Source: an uncultured Collinsella sp.
GTDB lineage: Bacteria; Actinomycetota; Coriobacteriia; Coriobacteriales; Coriobacteriaceae
Direction of reading: 5' to 3'
NCBI GenBank assembly: GCA_902492755.1
Contig: CABUNB010000015.1
Coordinates: 1 to 47,168 of the forward strand
DNA length: 47,168 nucleotides
Position 1 is the stretch's first letter; each line of letters opens with the position of its first letter. The notes under the pieces were generated by a model. It saw only the letters and a list, made by a program, of their open reading frames with translations. It made no database searches and was not told the DNA's origin. Shown here in pieces: positions 7,991 through 16,622 of the stretch. Both the position numbers and the translations under genes were made by a program.

Positions 7991-9511
7991 GTGAGAGAGG
8001 AGAGCCCCCGACAAGGTATGAGGAGGCCCGACTCGGACCGTGCTTCCTCGCGGCGCAGCACACCGCGTTCCGGTCGTGGCAGTCAGACGTTTAGCGAACG
8101 CTATATTGCCGGCGTTCCCGCCCGTATCATGCGCCCCCGTCTGATATTTATGGCCTGCCTGTTTACCTTGGTGTGCTTTGGTCTGCTGATGGTGTACTCG
8201 GCGTCTTCGGTCGAGGCACTGCACGAGAACGGTTCGGCGACGTTCTTCCTGTTTCGACAGGCCGCGTTTGCCGGGGTTGGCGTGCTGGCCATGGTTGCCA
8301 TTGCCCGCTATTTGCCGGACAGCTGGTTTGGGGAGGATGTGCTCAGGATCTTCCTGTTCGTCATGATGTTCTTGCTGCTGTTGGTGTTCTTAGTGGGCAG
8401 CGGCAGTCGTGGCGCCACGCGCTGGCTCAACATCGCCGGCATTCAGTTCCAGCCCTCCGAGTTTTTGAAGCCATTTGCCATTGCGTACTCGGCCATTATG
8501 CTCGATCGCTTCTTTTCGCCCGGTGGCAACATCAACGAGTTCCTTAGCAAGATGGGTATCTGTTTGGGCCCTTCGATTCTTCTGATTTTTATCCAGCCCG
8601 ACTTTGGCACCATTCTGATCATCTTGCTGACGCTGGTGTGCATGGCGTTGTTTGCGGGATTGGACCCCAAATACATCGTTTGGACGATTGCCGGTGGCAT
8701 CGTTGTTATTGCAATCGCCCTTATCGCCGAGCCGTATCGTATGACGCGTGTCGAGGTTGCATGGAATCCCTGGGCCGATGAGTACGGAGATGGCTACCAG
8801 GCCACGCTCGCCATTATGGCGTTTGCATCGGGCGGATTGTTCGGCCGCGGTATCGGCAACTCCACCATGAAGTACTCGTATTTGCCCGAGGCGCATAACG
8901 ACTATATCCTTGCCATCATTGGCGAGGAAGTCGGCTTTGTCGGGACCGTTCTGTTCTTCTTGGTATTCGCGATGCTGATTTACTCGGCATTTCGCATTGC
9001 TGAGCAGGCGACCGACCGTCGCGGGGCACTCATGGCGTCGGGCTCCGCGGTCATTCTCGCGGTGCAGTTTTTGATTAACGCGCTGGGCATCCTCAACGTG
9101 TTTCCCATGACGGGAAAGCCGCTTCCGTTTATCAGCTATGGCGGCTCGTCGATTATCGTGTCGCTTATGCTTGCCGGGTTGATCCTGCGCGTTTCGTATG
9201 AGAGCGCCCGCCGTGATGAGTACGACCGTCGTCGCGAGAGCTTTGCCGTTATGGACGAGAGCACTGCCGGTATGCCCCATGTGCGCGGCGAGCGATCTTC
9301 GCGCAATGGCTTTACCGTTTTGGATGGCTCTGCGTCCGAGCCAGCTGCTCGTCCGCGCGCGCGAACGGCGCCGCAGGGTCGCCCGCAGCGCCCCACGCCT
9401 CGCAACGCGGGCGGCGGATATAATCGAATCGATTTGAACTCGGACCCGTCGGCGCGTCTGCGCACCGACGATCAGGGGCCGCGCGTACGAAGGGACTACC
9501 ATGACCGATAA
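7991..9511 (+). CDS. ftsW: lipid II glycosyltransferase FtsW (SEDS family)
   Basis: A SEDS-family polytopic protein that polymerises lipid II at the septum with the class B PBP. About ten membrane helices follow a basic Ser/Arg-rich N-terminal tail of about 40 residues. Family motifs include GSRGATRWLNIAGIQFQPSE, the acidic loop with AHNDYILAIIGEE, and PLPFISYGGSS. The C-terminal tail of more than 100 residues is charged and Arg/Pro-rich, probably disordered. Possible starts are TTG 7985, GTG 7991 and ATG 8018. GTG 7991 is chosen because AGGGG sits 6 nt before it. In this neighbourhood FtsW is more likely than RodA. Confidence 0.92.
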   Translation: MREESPRQGMRRPDSDRASSRRSTPRSGRGSQTFSERYIAGVPARIMRPRLIFMACLFTLVCFGLLMVYSASSVEALHENGSATFFLFRQAAFAGVGVLAMVAIARYLPDSWFGEDVLRIFLFVMMFLLLLVFLVGSGSRGATRWLNIAGIQFQPSEFLKPFAIAYSAIMLDRFFSPGGNINEFLSKMGICLGPSILLIFIQPDFGTILIILLTLVCMALFAGLDPKYIVWTIAGGIVVIAIALIAEPYRMTRVEVAWNPWADEYGDGYQATLAIMAFASGGLFGRGIGNSTMKYSYLPEAHNDYILAIIGEEVGFVGTVLFFLVFAMLIYSAFRIAEQATDRRGALMASGSAVILAVQFLINALGILNVFPMTGKPLPFISYGGSSIIVSLMLAGLILRVSYESARRDEYDRRRESFAVMDESTAGMPHVRGERSSRNGFTVLDGSASEPAARPRARTAPQGRPQRPTPRNAGGGYNRIDLNSDPSARLRTDDQGPRVRRDYHDR

Positions 9512-10616
9512 GATGACCGTTGCTATCGCAGCCGGCGGCACGGCAGGACATATCAACCCCGCGCTCGCCTTGGCCGAAGAGCTGCGTGACCGCGGGCATC
9601 ACGTCGTGTTTGTGGGCCAGTCGCGCAAGCTCGAGGGCCGTCTGGTCCCCGAGGCCGGGTTCGATTTCGTGCCCATTACGGTCACAGGCTTCGACCGCTC
9701 CCGCCCTTGGACGGCGCTGACCTCGCTGTGGCGCGTCAACAAGGCCAAACGTGCGCTCGCCAATCATTTCTCAAAGGTCGGTAAGCCCGATGCCGCCATC
9801 GGTTTTGGTGCCTATGTCGAGGTTCCGCTGTTGGGCTGGTGCAAGGGTGCGGGCGTTCCGTATCTGCTGCACGAGCAAAACTCCGTTCCGGGCCTGGCTA
9901 ACAAGATGATGAACTCGCATGCCGCCCGCGTGTGCATCTCGGTGCCGGCCGCGCGCTCGGTCTTTGAGCGTGAAGATGACCCCGAGCATGTGCTTATGAC
10001 CGGTAATCCGGTGCGTCGCTCGGTGATTGAGGGAGATCGTTCCCGCGGCCGTAAGGCGCTCGGCGTGCCCGAGGATGCCACGCTGCTGCTGGTCTTTGGT
10101 GGCTCGCTCGGTGCCCAGCATCTCAACGAGCGCGTGGCCTCGCTCAAGGGCGAGCTGCTGGGCCGCGAGAACCTCTACGTCTTACATTCGACGGGAGCCG
10201 ACGGCTTTGAGGAGACCGAGCGTGCCCTGGCGCTGACGCCCGAGGAGGCGAAGCGCTATCGCGTGCAGCCCTACATCGACAACATGGGCGACATGCTGGC
10301 CGCGGCCGATCTGGTGCTCTCGCGCTCCGGTGCCTCGAGCGTGGCCGAGATCGCCGCCCTTGCCGTGCCCTCGGTACTCGTGCCCTATCCTCATGCTACG
10401 GCCGACCACCAGACCACGAACGCCCGCTATCTGGTCGATGCCGGTGCGGGCGTGCTTTGCGCCGATGCCGATATCGACGCCCCCGCTTTTGCCGAGGAGC
10501 TGTTGCACCTGGTCGATGACGCCGCGGCGCGCGATGCTATGCGCCAGGCGGCGCGCGGCTTGGCGCAGGATCGCGCCGCCGCACTTTTGGCCGACGCGGT
10601 AGAGGGTTTGCGTTAG
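9501..10616 (+). CDS. murG: undecaprenyldiphospho-muramoylpentapeptide beta-N-acetylglucosaminyltransferase MurG
   Basis: MurG adds GlcNAc to lipid I to give lipid II on the inner membrane face. The 371-residue GT-B glycosyltransferase shows the N-terminal G loop AAGGTAGHINPALALAEEL, then GFGAYVEVPLL, HEQNSVPGLANKM, the second G loop VFGGSLGAQHLN, and the donor site region RSGASSVAEIAALAVPSVLVPYP with DHQTTNA. Its ATG overlaps the end of ftsW by 11 nt, suggesting translational coupling. Confidence 0.96.
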   Translation: MTDKMTVAIAAGGTAGHINPALALAEELRDRGHHVVFVGQSRKLEGRLVPEAGFDFVPITVTGFDRSRPWTALTSLWRVNKAKRALANHFSKVGKPDAAIGFGAYVEVPLLGWCKGAGVPYLLHEQNSVPGLANKMMNSHAARVCISVPAARSVFEREDDPEHVLMTGNPVRRSVIEGDRSRGRKALGVPEDATLLLVFGGSLGAQHLNERVASLKGELLGRENLYVLHSTGADGFEETERALALTPEEAKRYRVQPYIDNMGDMLAAADLVLSRSGASSVAEIAALAVPSVLVPYPHATADHQTTNARYLVDAGAGVLCADADIDAPAFAEELLHLVDDAAARDAMRQAARGLAQDRAAALLADAVEGLR

Positions 10617-10713
10617 TTAGACGGGATATCGTCGGTCGCCCTCGCGCTGATGCGGTAGGTGCGGTACAGTTAACGGGTTACAGGCAGTGTTTACGCAAGG
10701 AGTACACGAGCAC

Positions 10714-12132
10714 ATGGCTGATTCCCAGACTGCAACCTCCGCGCCCGAGTTTAAGAGCGCCCACTTCATCGGTATCGGTGGCGCCGGCATGAGCGGCATC
10801 GCCCTCGTTTTGCACGAGCGCGGCTATGCCGTTACCGGTTCCGACCTTAAGACTTCGCGCTACATTCGCCAGCTTACGCGCGCCGGCGTGAAGGTTCACG
10901 TTGGTCACGAGGCTGCGACGATCGACGAGGTCAAGCCCGACGTGGTCGTGGTTTCTACCGCTATTCCCGAGTCTAACCCTGAGCTTGTTCGCGCCCGCGA
11001 GCTGGGTATTCCCGTGTGGCCCCGCGCCAAGATGCTCTCGGCCCTGGGCCACGGCTATACCACCGTCGCCGTCGCCGGCACGCACGGCAAGACCACGACG
11101 TCTTCGATGTGCGCCACCATGCTCGATCGCATGGGCCTGGACCCAAGCTTCTTGATCGGCGGCATCGTCGAGGGCTATGACACCAACGGCAAAAACGGCT
11201 CGGGCGATTACTTTGTCGCCGAGGCCGACGAGTCCGACAGCTCCTTCCTGTTCCTGAACCCCAACGTGGTCATCGTGACTAATGTCGAGGCCGACCATCT
11301 CGATCACTACTCGGGCATCGAGGAGATCGAAGCCACCTTTGCCAAGTTCATGAGCCTGGTGGGCGAGGACGGTACCGTCATCGTCTGCGGCGAGGATCCG
11401 CATCTGGTCGAGCTCGCTAAGTCGACGGGTCGCCGCGTGCTTTCCTATGGCTTTGCCGAGAGCAACGACATCGTCTGCGTGCATCCGGATGTCAAGGGCA
11501 TCCAGAGCGACTTTGTCGTTCGCTTTGAGGACGGCACCGAGCACGCTGTGGAGATCAAGAGCAACCCCGGTCGTCACAACATGCTCAACGCCACGGCAGT
11601 TTTGACCGTCGCTCACGTCTTGGGTCTCGACATCGATGCTGCCGCCAAGGCGCTGTCGAGCTTTGAGGGCGTTCGCCGTCGCTTTACCCATGTGGGTGAT
11701 ATCGACGGCATCACCGTGGTCGACGACTACGGCCATCATCCCACCGAGATCAAGGCGACGCTTGCCGCCGCCTCGTCGCTGGGTTACAAGCACGTCGACG
11801 TCGTGTTCCAGCCGCACCGCTATTCGCGCCTGCAGGCCCTGTGCGACGATTTCGCCGATGCCTTTGCCAATGCCGACAAACTGCTGCTGATCGACGTTTT
11901 CTCTGCCGGCGAGATGCCCATCCCCGGCGTTACCTCCAAGATGCTCGCCGATACCGTTCGTGCCAAGCATCCCGGCAAGGAAGTCGTGTACTGCTCCAGC
12001 CGTCTCGAGCTCAACCAGGAGCTCGAGCAGATGGTGGGCGAGGGCGACCTGCTGCTTACCATGGGCGCCGGTGATGTCACGACGGTCGGTCCCGAGTTCA
12101 TCGATTATCTGACTGCCAAGAAAGACGCTTAA
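10714..12132 (+). CDS. murC: UDP-N-acetylmuramate--L-alanine ligase MurC
   Basis: MurC adds L-alanine to UDP-MurNAc, the first peptide step. The 472-residue protein has the N-terminal IGIGGAGMSGIALVL motif, the ATP loop GTHGKTTTSSM (K126), ADESDSSFLFLNPNVVIVTN and the C-terminal VDDYGHHPTEIKATL and FQPHRYSR motifs. An upstream in-frame GTG (10687) exists, but ATG 10714 with AAGGAG 11 nt before it matches the family N-terminus better. The 97-nt gap after murG contains TACAGT near 10664, a possible weak -10. murB follows after 5 nt. Confidence 0.96.
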   Translation: MADSQTATSAPEFKSAHFIGIGGAGMSGIALVLHERGYAVTGSDLKTSRYIRQLTRAGVKVHVGHEAATIDEVKPDVVVVSTAIPESNPELVRARELGIPVWPRAKMLSALGHGYTTVAVAGTHGKTTTSSMCATMLDRMGLDPSFLIGGIVEGYDTNGKNGSGDYFVAEADESDSSFLFLNPNVVIVTNVEADHLDHYSGIEEIEATFAKFMSLVGEDGTVIVCGEDPHLVELAKSTGRRVLSYGFAESNDIVCVHPDVKGIQSDFVVRFEDGTEHAVEIKSNPGRHNMLNATAVLTVAHVLGLDIDAAAKALSSFEGVRRRFTHVGDIDGITVVDDYGHHPTEIKATLAAASSLGYKHVDVVFQPHRYSRLQALCDDFADAFANADKLLLIDVFSAGEMPIPGVTSKMLADTVRAKHPGKEVVYCSSRLELNQELEQMVGEGDLLLTMGAGDVTTVGPEFIDYLTAKKDA

Positions 12133-12137
12133 GTCTA

Positions 12138-13049
12138 ATGGGTCTGTTTAATGCCGTCATGGCGCTTTCGGGCATGATCGACACGGATGTGATTGAGGAC
12201 GAGCGACTTGCGCGCCATACGAGCTATCGTATCGGCGGCAAGGCCGACCTCTTTGTGACGTGCCACAGCTATCATGCCCTCCGCCGCGCCGTGGCGGTGC
12301 TCGACCGCGAACAGGTGCCGTGGGTGATTATCGGCAAGGGATCCAATCTTTTGGTTGCCGATGCCGGCTATCGCGGCGCCGTCATTTCGCTGGGGCGTGA
12401 GTTCCAGCGCACGGTTGTTGCCGAGGACGGCTGTACGCTGACCGTTGGCGCGGGCGTGATGTTCGCGCGCTTGGTCAACGACGCCCTGTCTCGCAGCCTC
12501 TCGGGCCTTGAGTTTGCCGTCGGTATTCCCGGCTCGGTCGGCGGCGCCATATCTATGAATGCCGGCACGCGTACCGAGTGGATCGGTTCGCTCGTTGAGG
12601 ATGTCGTAACGTTCGACCCTTCCTTCGGCATTAAGCACTATGCGGGGTCCGAGATAACCTGGGGCTACCGCGAATGCAGCCTTCCTCGCAATGAGATTAT
12701 CCTCGAGTGCGTTCTTAAGCTAAAACCGGCTCCTAAAGCCGATATCCGTGAGCGCATGGAGCAGTATCTGACCCGGCGAAAGCGCACGCAGCCCATGGGG
12801 CGCGCATCTTGCGGATCGGTCTTTCGCAATCCGCCCGATGCGAGTGTGGGCAAGCTTATAGAGGATTGTGGATTAAAGGGTTTTTCGGTCGGCGGCGCGG
12901 AAGTTTCGCCCGTGCACGCTAATTTTATCGTTAATAACGGAACCGCTTCGGCCGATGATGTGGCCGCGGTTATCAGACATGTGCACGGAAAGGTGAGGGA
13001 GGCGTATGGCATCGAGCTCAGACCGGAAGTTAAATTCCTCGGCTTCTAG
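12138..13049 (+). CDS. murB: UDP-N-acetylenolpyruvoylglucosamine reductase MurB
   Basis: MurB reduces UDP-GlcNAc-enolpyruvate to UDP-MurNAc with NADPH and FAD. At 303 residues it is the short Gram-positive form. The FAD-binding motifs IGGKADLFV, VIIGKGSNLLVAD and GIPGSVGGAISMNAG are present, as are YRECSLP, RRKRTQPMGRASCGSVFRNP with the likely catalytic Ser, and the C-terminal HANFIVNNG. It overlaps ftsQ by 44 nt. Its A+T content rises toward the end relative to its neighbours. Confidence 0.95.
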   Translation: MGLFNAVMALSGMIDTDVIEDERLARHTSYRIGGKADLFVTCHSYHALRRAVAVLDREQVPWVIIGKGSNLLVADAGYRGAVISLGREFQRTVVAEDGCTLTVGAGVMFARLVNDALSRSLSGLEFAVGIPGSVGGAISMNAGTRTEWIGSLVEDVVTFDPSFGIKHYAGSEITWGYRECSLPRNEIILECVLKLKPAPKADIRERMEQYLTRRKRTQPMGRASCGSVFRNPPDASVGKLIEDCGLKGFSVGGAEVSPVHANFIVNNGTASADDVAAVIRHVHGKVREAYGIELRPEVKFLGF

Positions 13050-14262
13050 AGCATCGAAACCCACCTTCCGCCGCGCCGGAGGGCGTTCCGGCGCACCTGC
13101 CAAACCTCAGCGTAAGGCCGTCACGCCTTCGAAGCCCTCCGGGCACGTGCGACCTGCCAAGCGCCCGGTTGTCGGCTCGCAGCTCGGCAACCGTCCTGCC
13201 GCAAAAAAGGCCTCGCGTCCCTCGGTGACGTCAAGGCCCGTCATGGGCACCAAGTCTGCTCGTCCCGTGGCGACGCCTAAAACCTCGATGGGGACCAAAG
13301 CGCCGCGCCCGGGCCGCACACTGGGTGCATCGAAGCCGCGTTCGCTGACGTCGGTGCCGGTTGCCGCTAAGAAACCTTCGAGTAAAAAAGGCGTTAACCC
13401 GCCGACTTCACTGGGGGCCATGGCTAATAAGACGACCGACGGCGTTCCTGCCGTTAAGGGCAAAGGCAAAATCGTGGGCGGCGTTCTTGCCGCCTTGGCC
13501 GTGCTCGTCATCATTGCCATCGTAGTGATCAACTCTGGATTGTTTGCCGCTACCGACATTCAGATTCATGGCAGCGAGCATGTGACCAAGCACGATGCCA
13601 TTCAACTGATCGATTTGCCCGAGGGCACGTCGCTGTTTAACGTCGACCCCGATCAGATCACCGAGGACCTCAAACAGAATCCGTGGGTTTCGGGCGTGGA
13701 TGTCCAACGCCAGTTTCCCCATACGCTCATCATTACGCCTACGGAGCGCAAGGTTGTTGCAATCGCCTATATCAGCTCGGACGATCTTGCCTGGGCCATC
13801 GGCGACGATGACACCTGGATCGCTCCGCTTTCGACCTCGGTTGAGGTGGATGACCAGGGCAACGTCATCACGACGGGTCAGGGCTCAAACACCCTGACCG
13901 GCATTGATGCCGCGCTGGCACTGGCCAAGCACTACGGCGCCGTGCTGTTGACCGATGTATCGGCCGATGTTGCCCCGGTCTCTGGCCAAGCGGTGAGCTC
14001 CAAGGCCGTTAAGGCCGGCTTGGACTACGTGCGTGGTTTTTCGAGCGAGTTTCTGGGGCAAGTCAAGGATATTTCCACGCCTTCGGTCGAGGCAATCTCG
14101 GCAAACCTCAATAACGGTATTGAGGTGTCGCTGGGCGATTCTAATGATATCGCCAAGAAGGAGCGCATTGTCACCAAGCTGCTTTCGCAGGTAGAGGGCG
14201 TGACGTATATCAACGTGCGCTCTCCGGGCAACTATACGTTTAGGAACGCACCCACCTCATAG
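13006..14262 (+). CDS. ftsQ: cell division protein FtsQ/DivIB with long basic N-terminal tail
   Basis: The extracytoplasmic part has the POTRA signature after the membrane helix (about 156-177): FAATDIQIHGSEHVTKHDAIQLI, then LFNVDPDQITEDL and NPWVSGVDVQRQFPHTLII. An FtsQ domain of about 150 residues follows. FtsQ/DivIB recruits FtsL/FtsB and regulates the FtsW-FtsI synthase. The unusual part is the first 150 residues, a Lys/Arg/Pro/Ser-rich, probably disordered cytoplasmic tail, several times longer than in many FtsQ proteins. The start is well supported by GGGAGG 5 nt before ATG 13006, inside murB. Confidence 0.88.
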   Translation: MASSSDRKLNSSASRASKPTFRRAGGRSGAPAKPQRKAVTPSKPSGHVRPAKRPVVGSQLGNRPAAKKASRPSVTSRPVMGTKSARPVATPKTSMGTKAPRPGRTLGASKPRSLTSVPVAAKKPSSKKGVNPPTSLGAMANKTTDGVPAVKGKGKIVGGVLAALAVLVIIAIVVINSGLFAATDIQIHGSEHVTKHDAIQLIDLPEGTSLFNVDPDQITEDLKQNPWVSGVDVQRQFPHTLIITPTERKVVAIAYISSDDLAWAIGDDDTWIAPLSTSVEVDDQGNVITTGQGSNTLTGIDAALALAKHYGAVLLTDVSADVAPVSGQAVSSKAVKAGLDYVRGFSSEFLGQVKDISTPSVEAISANLNNGIEVSLGDSNDIAKKERIVTKLLSQVEGVTYINVRSPGNYTFRNAPTS

Positions 14263-14461
14263 CGGTGTTTGGGCCTTTGTTGACAGGCCATACCACGCCG
14301 TTTATCTGGTTTGTTTGGTTTTCACGGTCAATTATTTGACTGATACGTTCATAATGTGCAAACATAATACGGTTTACCTTTGCATTTACTTTCAACTTGA
14401 AGGTTAATGTGCGCAGGGGTCGACCCATGCTATGGCTATAACCTTTGTTCGGAGGACCGAC
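14263..14461 (+). promoter_or_regulatory. ftsQ-ftsZ intergenic region, probable ftsZ promoter area
   Basis: This 199-bp stretch is much richer in A+T than its surroundings. It holds promoter-like elements but none with ideal spacing: TTGACA at 14280-14285 followed after 17 bp by TATCTG, and TTGACT at 14336-14341 with CATAAT at 14363-14368 (21 bp apart). A separate promoter would fit the need for high FtsZ levels. No gene is seen here; in particular no ftsA. Confidence 0.4.
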
Positions 14462-15613
14462 ATGCACGAGACAGAGATCAACAACTACCTTGCCGTCATT
14501 AAGGTGGTCGGCGTCGGCGGCGGCGGTACCAACGCGGTCAATCGAATGATCGAAGAGGGCATCCGCGGCGTCGAGTTTGTCGCCATCAACACCGATGCTC
14601 AGGCACTCGCGATCTCTGATGCCGATATCAAGGTGCACATCGGCACCGACCTTACCCGCGGCCTGGGCGCCGGCGCCAACCCCGAGGTCGGCCGCAAGGC
14701 TGCCGATGAGTCCCGCGACGACATCGCCGAGGCGCTCGCTGGCGCCGACATGGTGTTCATCACCTGTGGCGAGGGCGGTGGCACCGGTACCGGCGCCGCT
14801 CCCATCGTTGCCGATATCGCGATGAACGAGGTCGGCGCGCTGACCGTCGCCGTCGTGACCAAGCCCTTCACCTTCGAGGGCCGCAAGCGCAAGAAGAGCG
14901 CCGAGGAGGGCATCAAGACCCTCTCCGATTGCGTTGACACTATGATCGTTATCCCTAACGACAAGCTGCTCGACATCGCCGAGAAGAAGACCACCATGCT
15001 CGAGGCCTTCGCGATTGCCGATGGCGTCCTTTCCCAGGGCACCCAGGGCATCACCGACCTCATCACCGTCCCCGGTATCATCAACCTGGACTTCGCCGAT
15101 GTTAAGACCATCATGAAGCAGGCCGGTACCGCCATGATGGGCATCGGTACCTCCTCTGGGGACACCCGTGCCGTCGACGCTGCTCAGCAGGCTATCTCCA
15201 GCCCGCTGCTCGAGAGCTCCATCGATGGTGCTACCCGCGTCCTGCTTTCCATCGCCGGCTCCAAGGACCTGGGCATCCAGGAGATCAGCGATGCTGCCGA
15301 CGTTGTCGCCAACGCCGTCGATCCCGAGGCCAACATCATCTTCGGTACCGTTGTCGACGAGTCCCTGGGCGATCAGGTGCGTATCACCGTCATCGCTACG
15401 GGCTTCTCCGACTCCAACGTCAATCGTCAGGACGAGCTCTTTGCCGCCCAGCAGTCCCAGAGTAAGGCCGCTGCCGCCGAGCCCCAGCGCACCGCTCCTG
15501 CCACGAGCCCGGCTCAGGCCGCCCCGACTCGCAACGTCGGCGGCACCGAGCTCCCGAACTTCGGCAACGATCAGTTCGAGCTTCCCGATTTCCTTAAGCG
15601 TGGCAGCTTCTAA
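14462..15613 (+). CDS. ftsZ: cell division protein FtsZ
   Basis: FtsZ is the tubulin-like GTPase that forms the Z-ring. The 383-residue protein has GVGGGGTNAVNRM at the N-terminus, the tubulin signature GGGTGTGAAP (105-114), and the synergy loop NLDFADVKTIM. A Gln/Ala/Pro-rich linker leads to the conserved C-terminal peptide ELPDFLKR, the docking site for SepF, ZipA or FtsA. The ATG at 14462 is preceded by TTCGGAGG with ideal spacing; an upstream in-frame ATG at 14432 has no such site. With no ftsA in the window, SepF is the likely membrane tether. Confidence 0.98.
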   Translation: MHETEINNYLAVIKVVGVGGGGTNAVNRMIEEGIRGVEFVAINTDAQALAISDADIKVHIGTDLTRGLGAGANPEVGRKAADESRDDIAEALAGADMVFITCGEGGGTGTGAAPIVADIAMNEVGALTVAVVTKPFTFEGRKRKKSAEEGIKTLSDCVDTMIVIPNDKLLDIAEKKTTMLEAFAIADGVLSQGTQGITDLITVPGIINLDFADVKTIMKQAGTAMMGIGTSSGDTRAVDAAQQAISSPLLESSIDGATRVLLSIAGSKDLGIQEISDAADVVANAVDPEANIIFGTVVDESLGDQVRITVIATGFSDSNVNRQDELFAAQQSQSKAAAAEPQRTAPATSPAQAAPTRNVGGTELPNFGNDQFELPDFLKRGSF

Positions 15614-15638
15614 TCGGTTGTTCTCAACGTTTTGCATG

Positions 15639-15670
15639 GGGATGTGTCCATTTGGATGCATCCCTTTTTT
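15639..15670 (+). terminator. rho-independent terminator after ftsZ
   Basis: GGGATG (15639-15644) pairs with CATCCC (15659-15664), with further TCC/GGA pairing inside, followed by TTTTTT at 15665-15670. It lies 26 nt after the ftsZ stop and closes the dcw operon. Confidence 0.8.
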
Positions 15671-15702
15671 GTTTCGCTTTTGTAAACGAAAGCCTCCAAT
15701 CT

Positions 15703-15746
15703 CTTTACGTTCCCTTTACGTTTGCCCTTGGTGCAGCGGGTATCCT
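15703..15746 (+). promoter_or_regulatory. putative Pho box and promoter of pgeF-pstSCAB-phoU
   Basis: CTTTACGTT occurs twice, at 15703-15711 and 15714-15722, an exact direct repeat with 11-bp period (6-bp TTTACG units separated by 5 bp). PhoB, PhoP and RegX3 sites share this 11-bp tandem layout. TATCCT at 15741-15746 could serve as -10; the matching -35 position would fall inside the second repeat, as in activator-dependent Pho promoters. The genes downstream are phosphate uptake genes, which supports the reading. The exact binding protein is not encoded in the window. Confidence 0.55.
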
Positions 15747-15821
15747 TTTAGGGAAGTATGACAGCCGTATAAACACGGACTGCGCGGCGACGCCGCGGTA
15801 CTTGTATTAGGAGGCTTTAGT

Positions 15822-16622
15822 ATGGCAGCACGTGCGGACAGAGTTTCGCGTGTCGACCATGATGGAGTTACGTTGGTGGAGGGCGCGACGGACGATGTCC
15901 GCTTTGCCTTCACCGAGCGCACCGGTGGCGTTTCCGAAGAGGCGTACTCCTCACTCAACCTGGGCTCGCATGTAGGCGATGACCCTTTTGCCGTTCAAGA
16001 AAATCGTCGTCGAGCGCTCGAAGCCATGGGTGCTGCCGAGTGCGAGCATAACCTGCTCGTGCCCAATCAGGTGCATGGCGACCATATCGTTACGGTTACC
16101 TCGAACGGCGCTGATGATCTTGAGGCTGTTCGCGAGCAGATTGCCGAGGGTTGCGATGCCATCGTCTGTGCGGCCCATGAGGTGCCCGTGCTGCTCTGCT
16201 TTGCCGATTGCGTGCCCGTGGTGCTGGTGGCCCCCGGCGGATTTGCCGTGGTGCACTCCGGATGGAAGGGCACGATCGCGCGCATTTCCGCCAAGGCGTG
16301 CCAGGCGCTCTGCGAGGCCGCCGGGTGCGAGCCGCGCGACGTTGCTGCCTACATCGGCCCCCATATTCTGGGTGACGAGTACGAGGTATCGCAGGAGCTC
16401 ATGGACCGCTTTGCCGCCGAGTTCGCATGCATCGATGCGAGTGCCTCTCGCATGCTCGATCTTTCCGCTGCCATTCGCGAGGCGCTGGTGGATGCCGGTG
16501 TCGATGTGAACGGCATTGTGGACACCCAGCTTTCGACCGTGCGTCAGAACGACCGCTTTTATTCCTACCGCAACGAGGACGGCACCTGCGGGCGCCATGC
16601 TGCGATCGGCGTGATGCTATGA
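15822..16622 (+). CDS. pgeF: purine nucleoside phosphorylase/laccase-domain protein PgeF (YfiH family)
   Basis: This YfiH/DUF152 (Cu-oxidase_4) protein has 266 residues. Family members have purine nucleoside phosphorylase and adenosine deaminase activity, and a peptidoglycan-editing role is reported in E. coli. The conserved metal-site residues are in place: H85 (NQVHGDHI), C130 (ADCVPVVLV) and H145 (VVHSGWKGT). AYIGPHI and DTQLSTVRQNDRFYSYR near the C-terminus are also typical. GGAGG precedes the ATG. pgeF normally follows ftsZ. Here its stop codon overlaps the pstS start codon (ATGA), so it is probably co-translated with the phosphate operon. Confidence 0.93.
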   Translation: MAARADRVSRVDHDGVTLVEGATDDVRFAFTERTGGVSEEAYSSLNLGSHVGDDPFAVQENRRRALEAMGAAECEHNLLVPNQVHGDHIVTVTSNGADDLEAVREQIAEGCDAIVCAAHEVPVLLCFADCVPVVLVAPGGFAVVHSGWKGTIARISAKACQALCEAAGCEPRDVAAYIGPHILGDEYEVSQELMDRFAAEFACIDASASRMLDLSAAIREALVDAGVDVNGIVDTQLSTVRQNDRFYSYRNEDGTCGRHAAIGVML

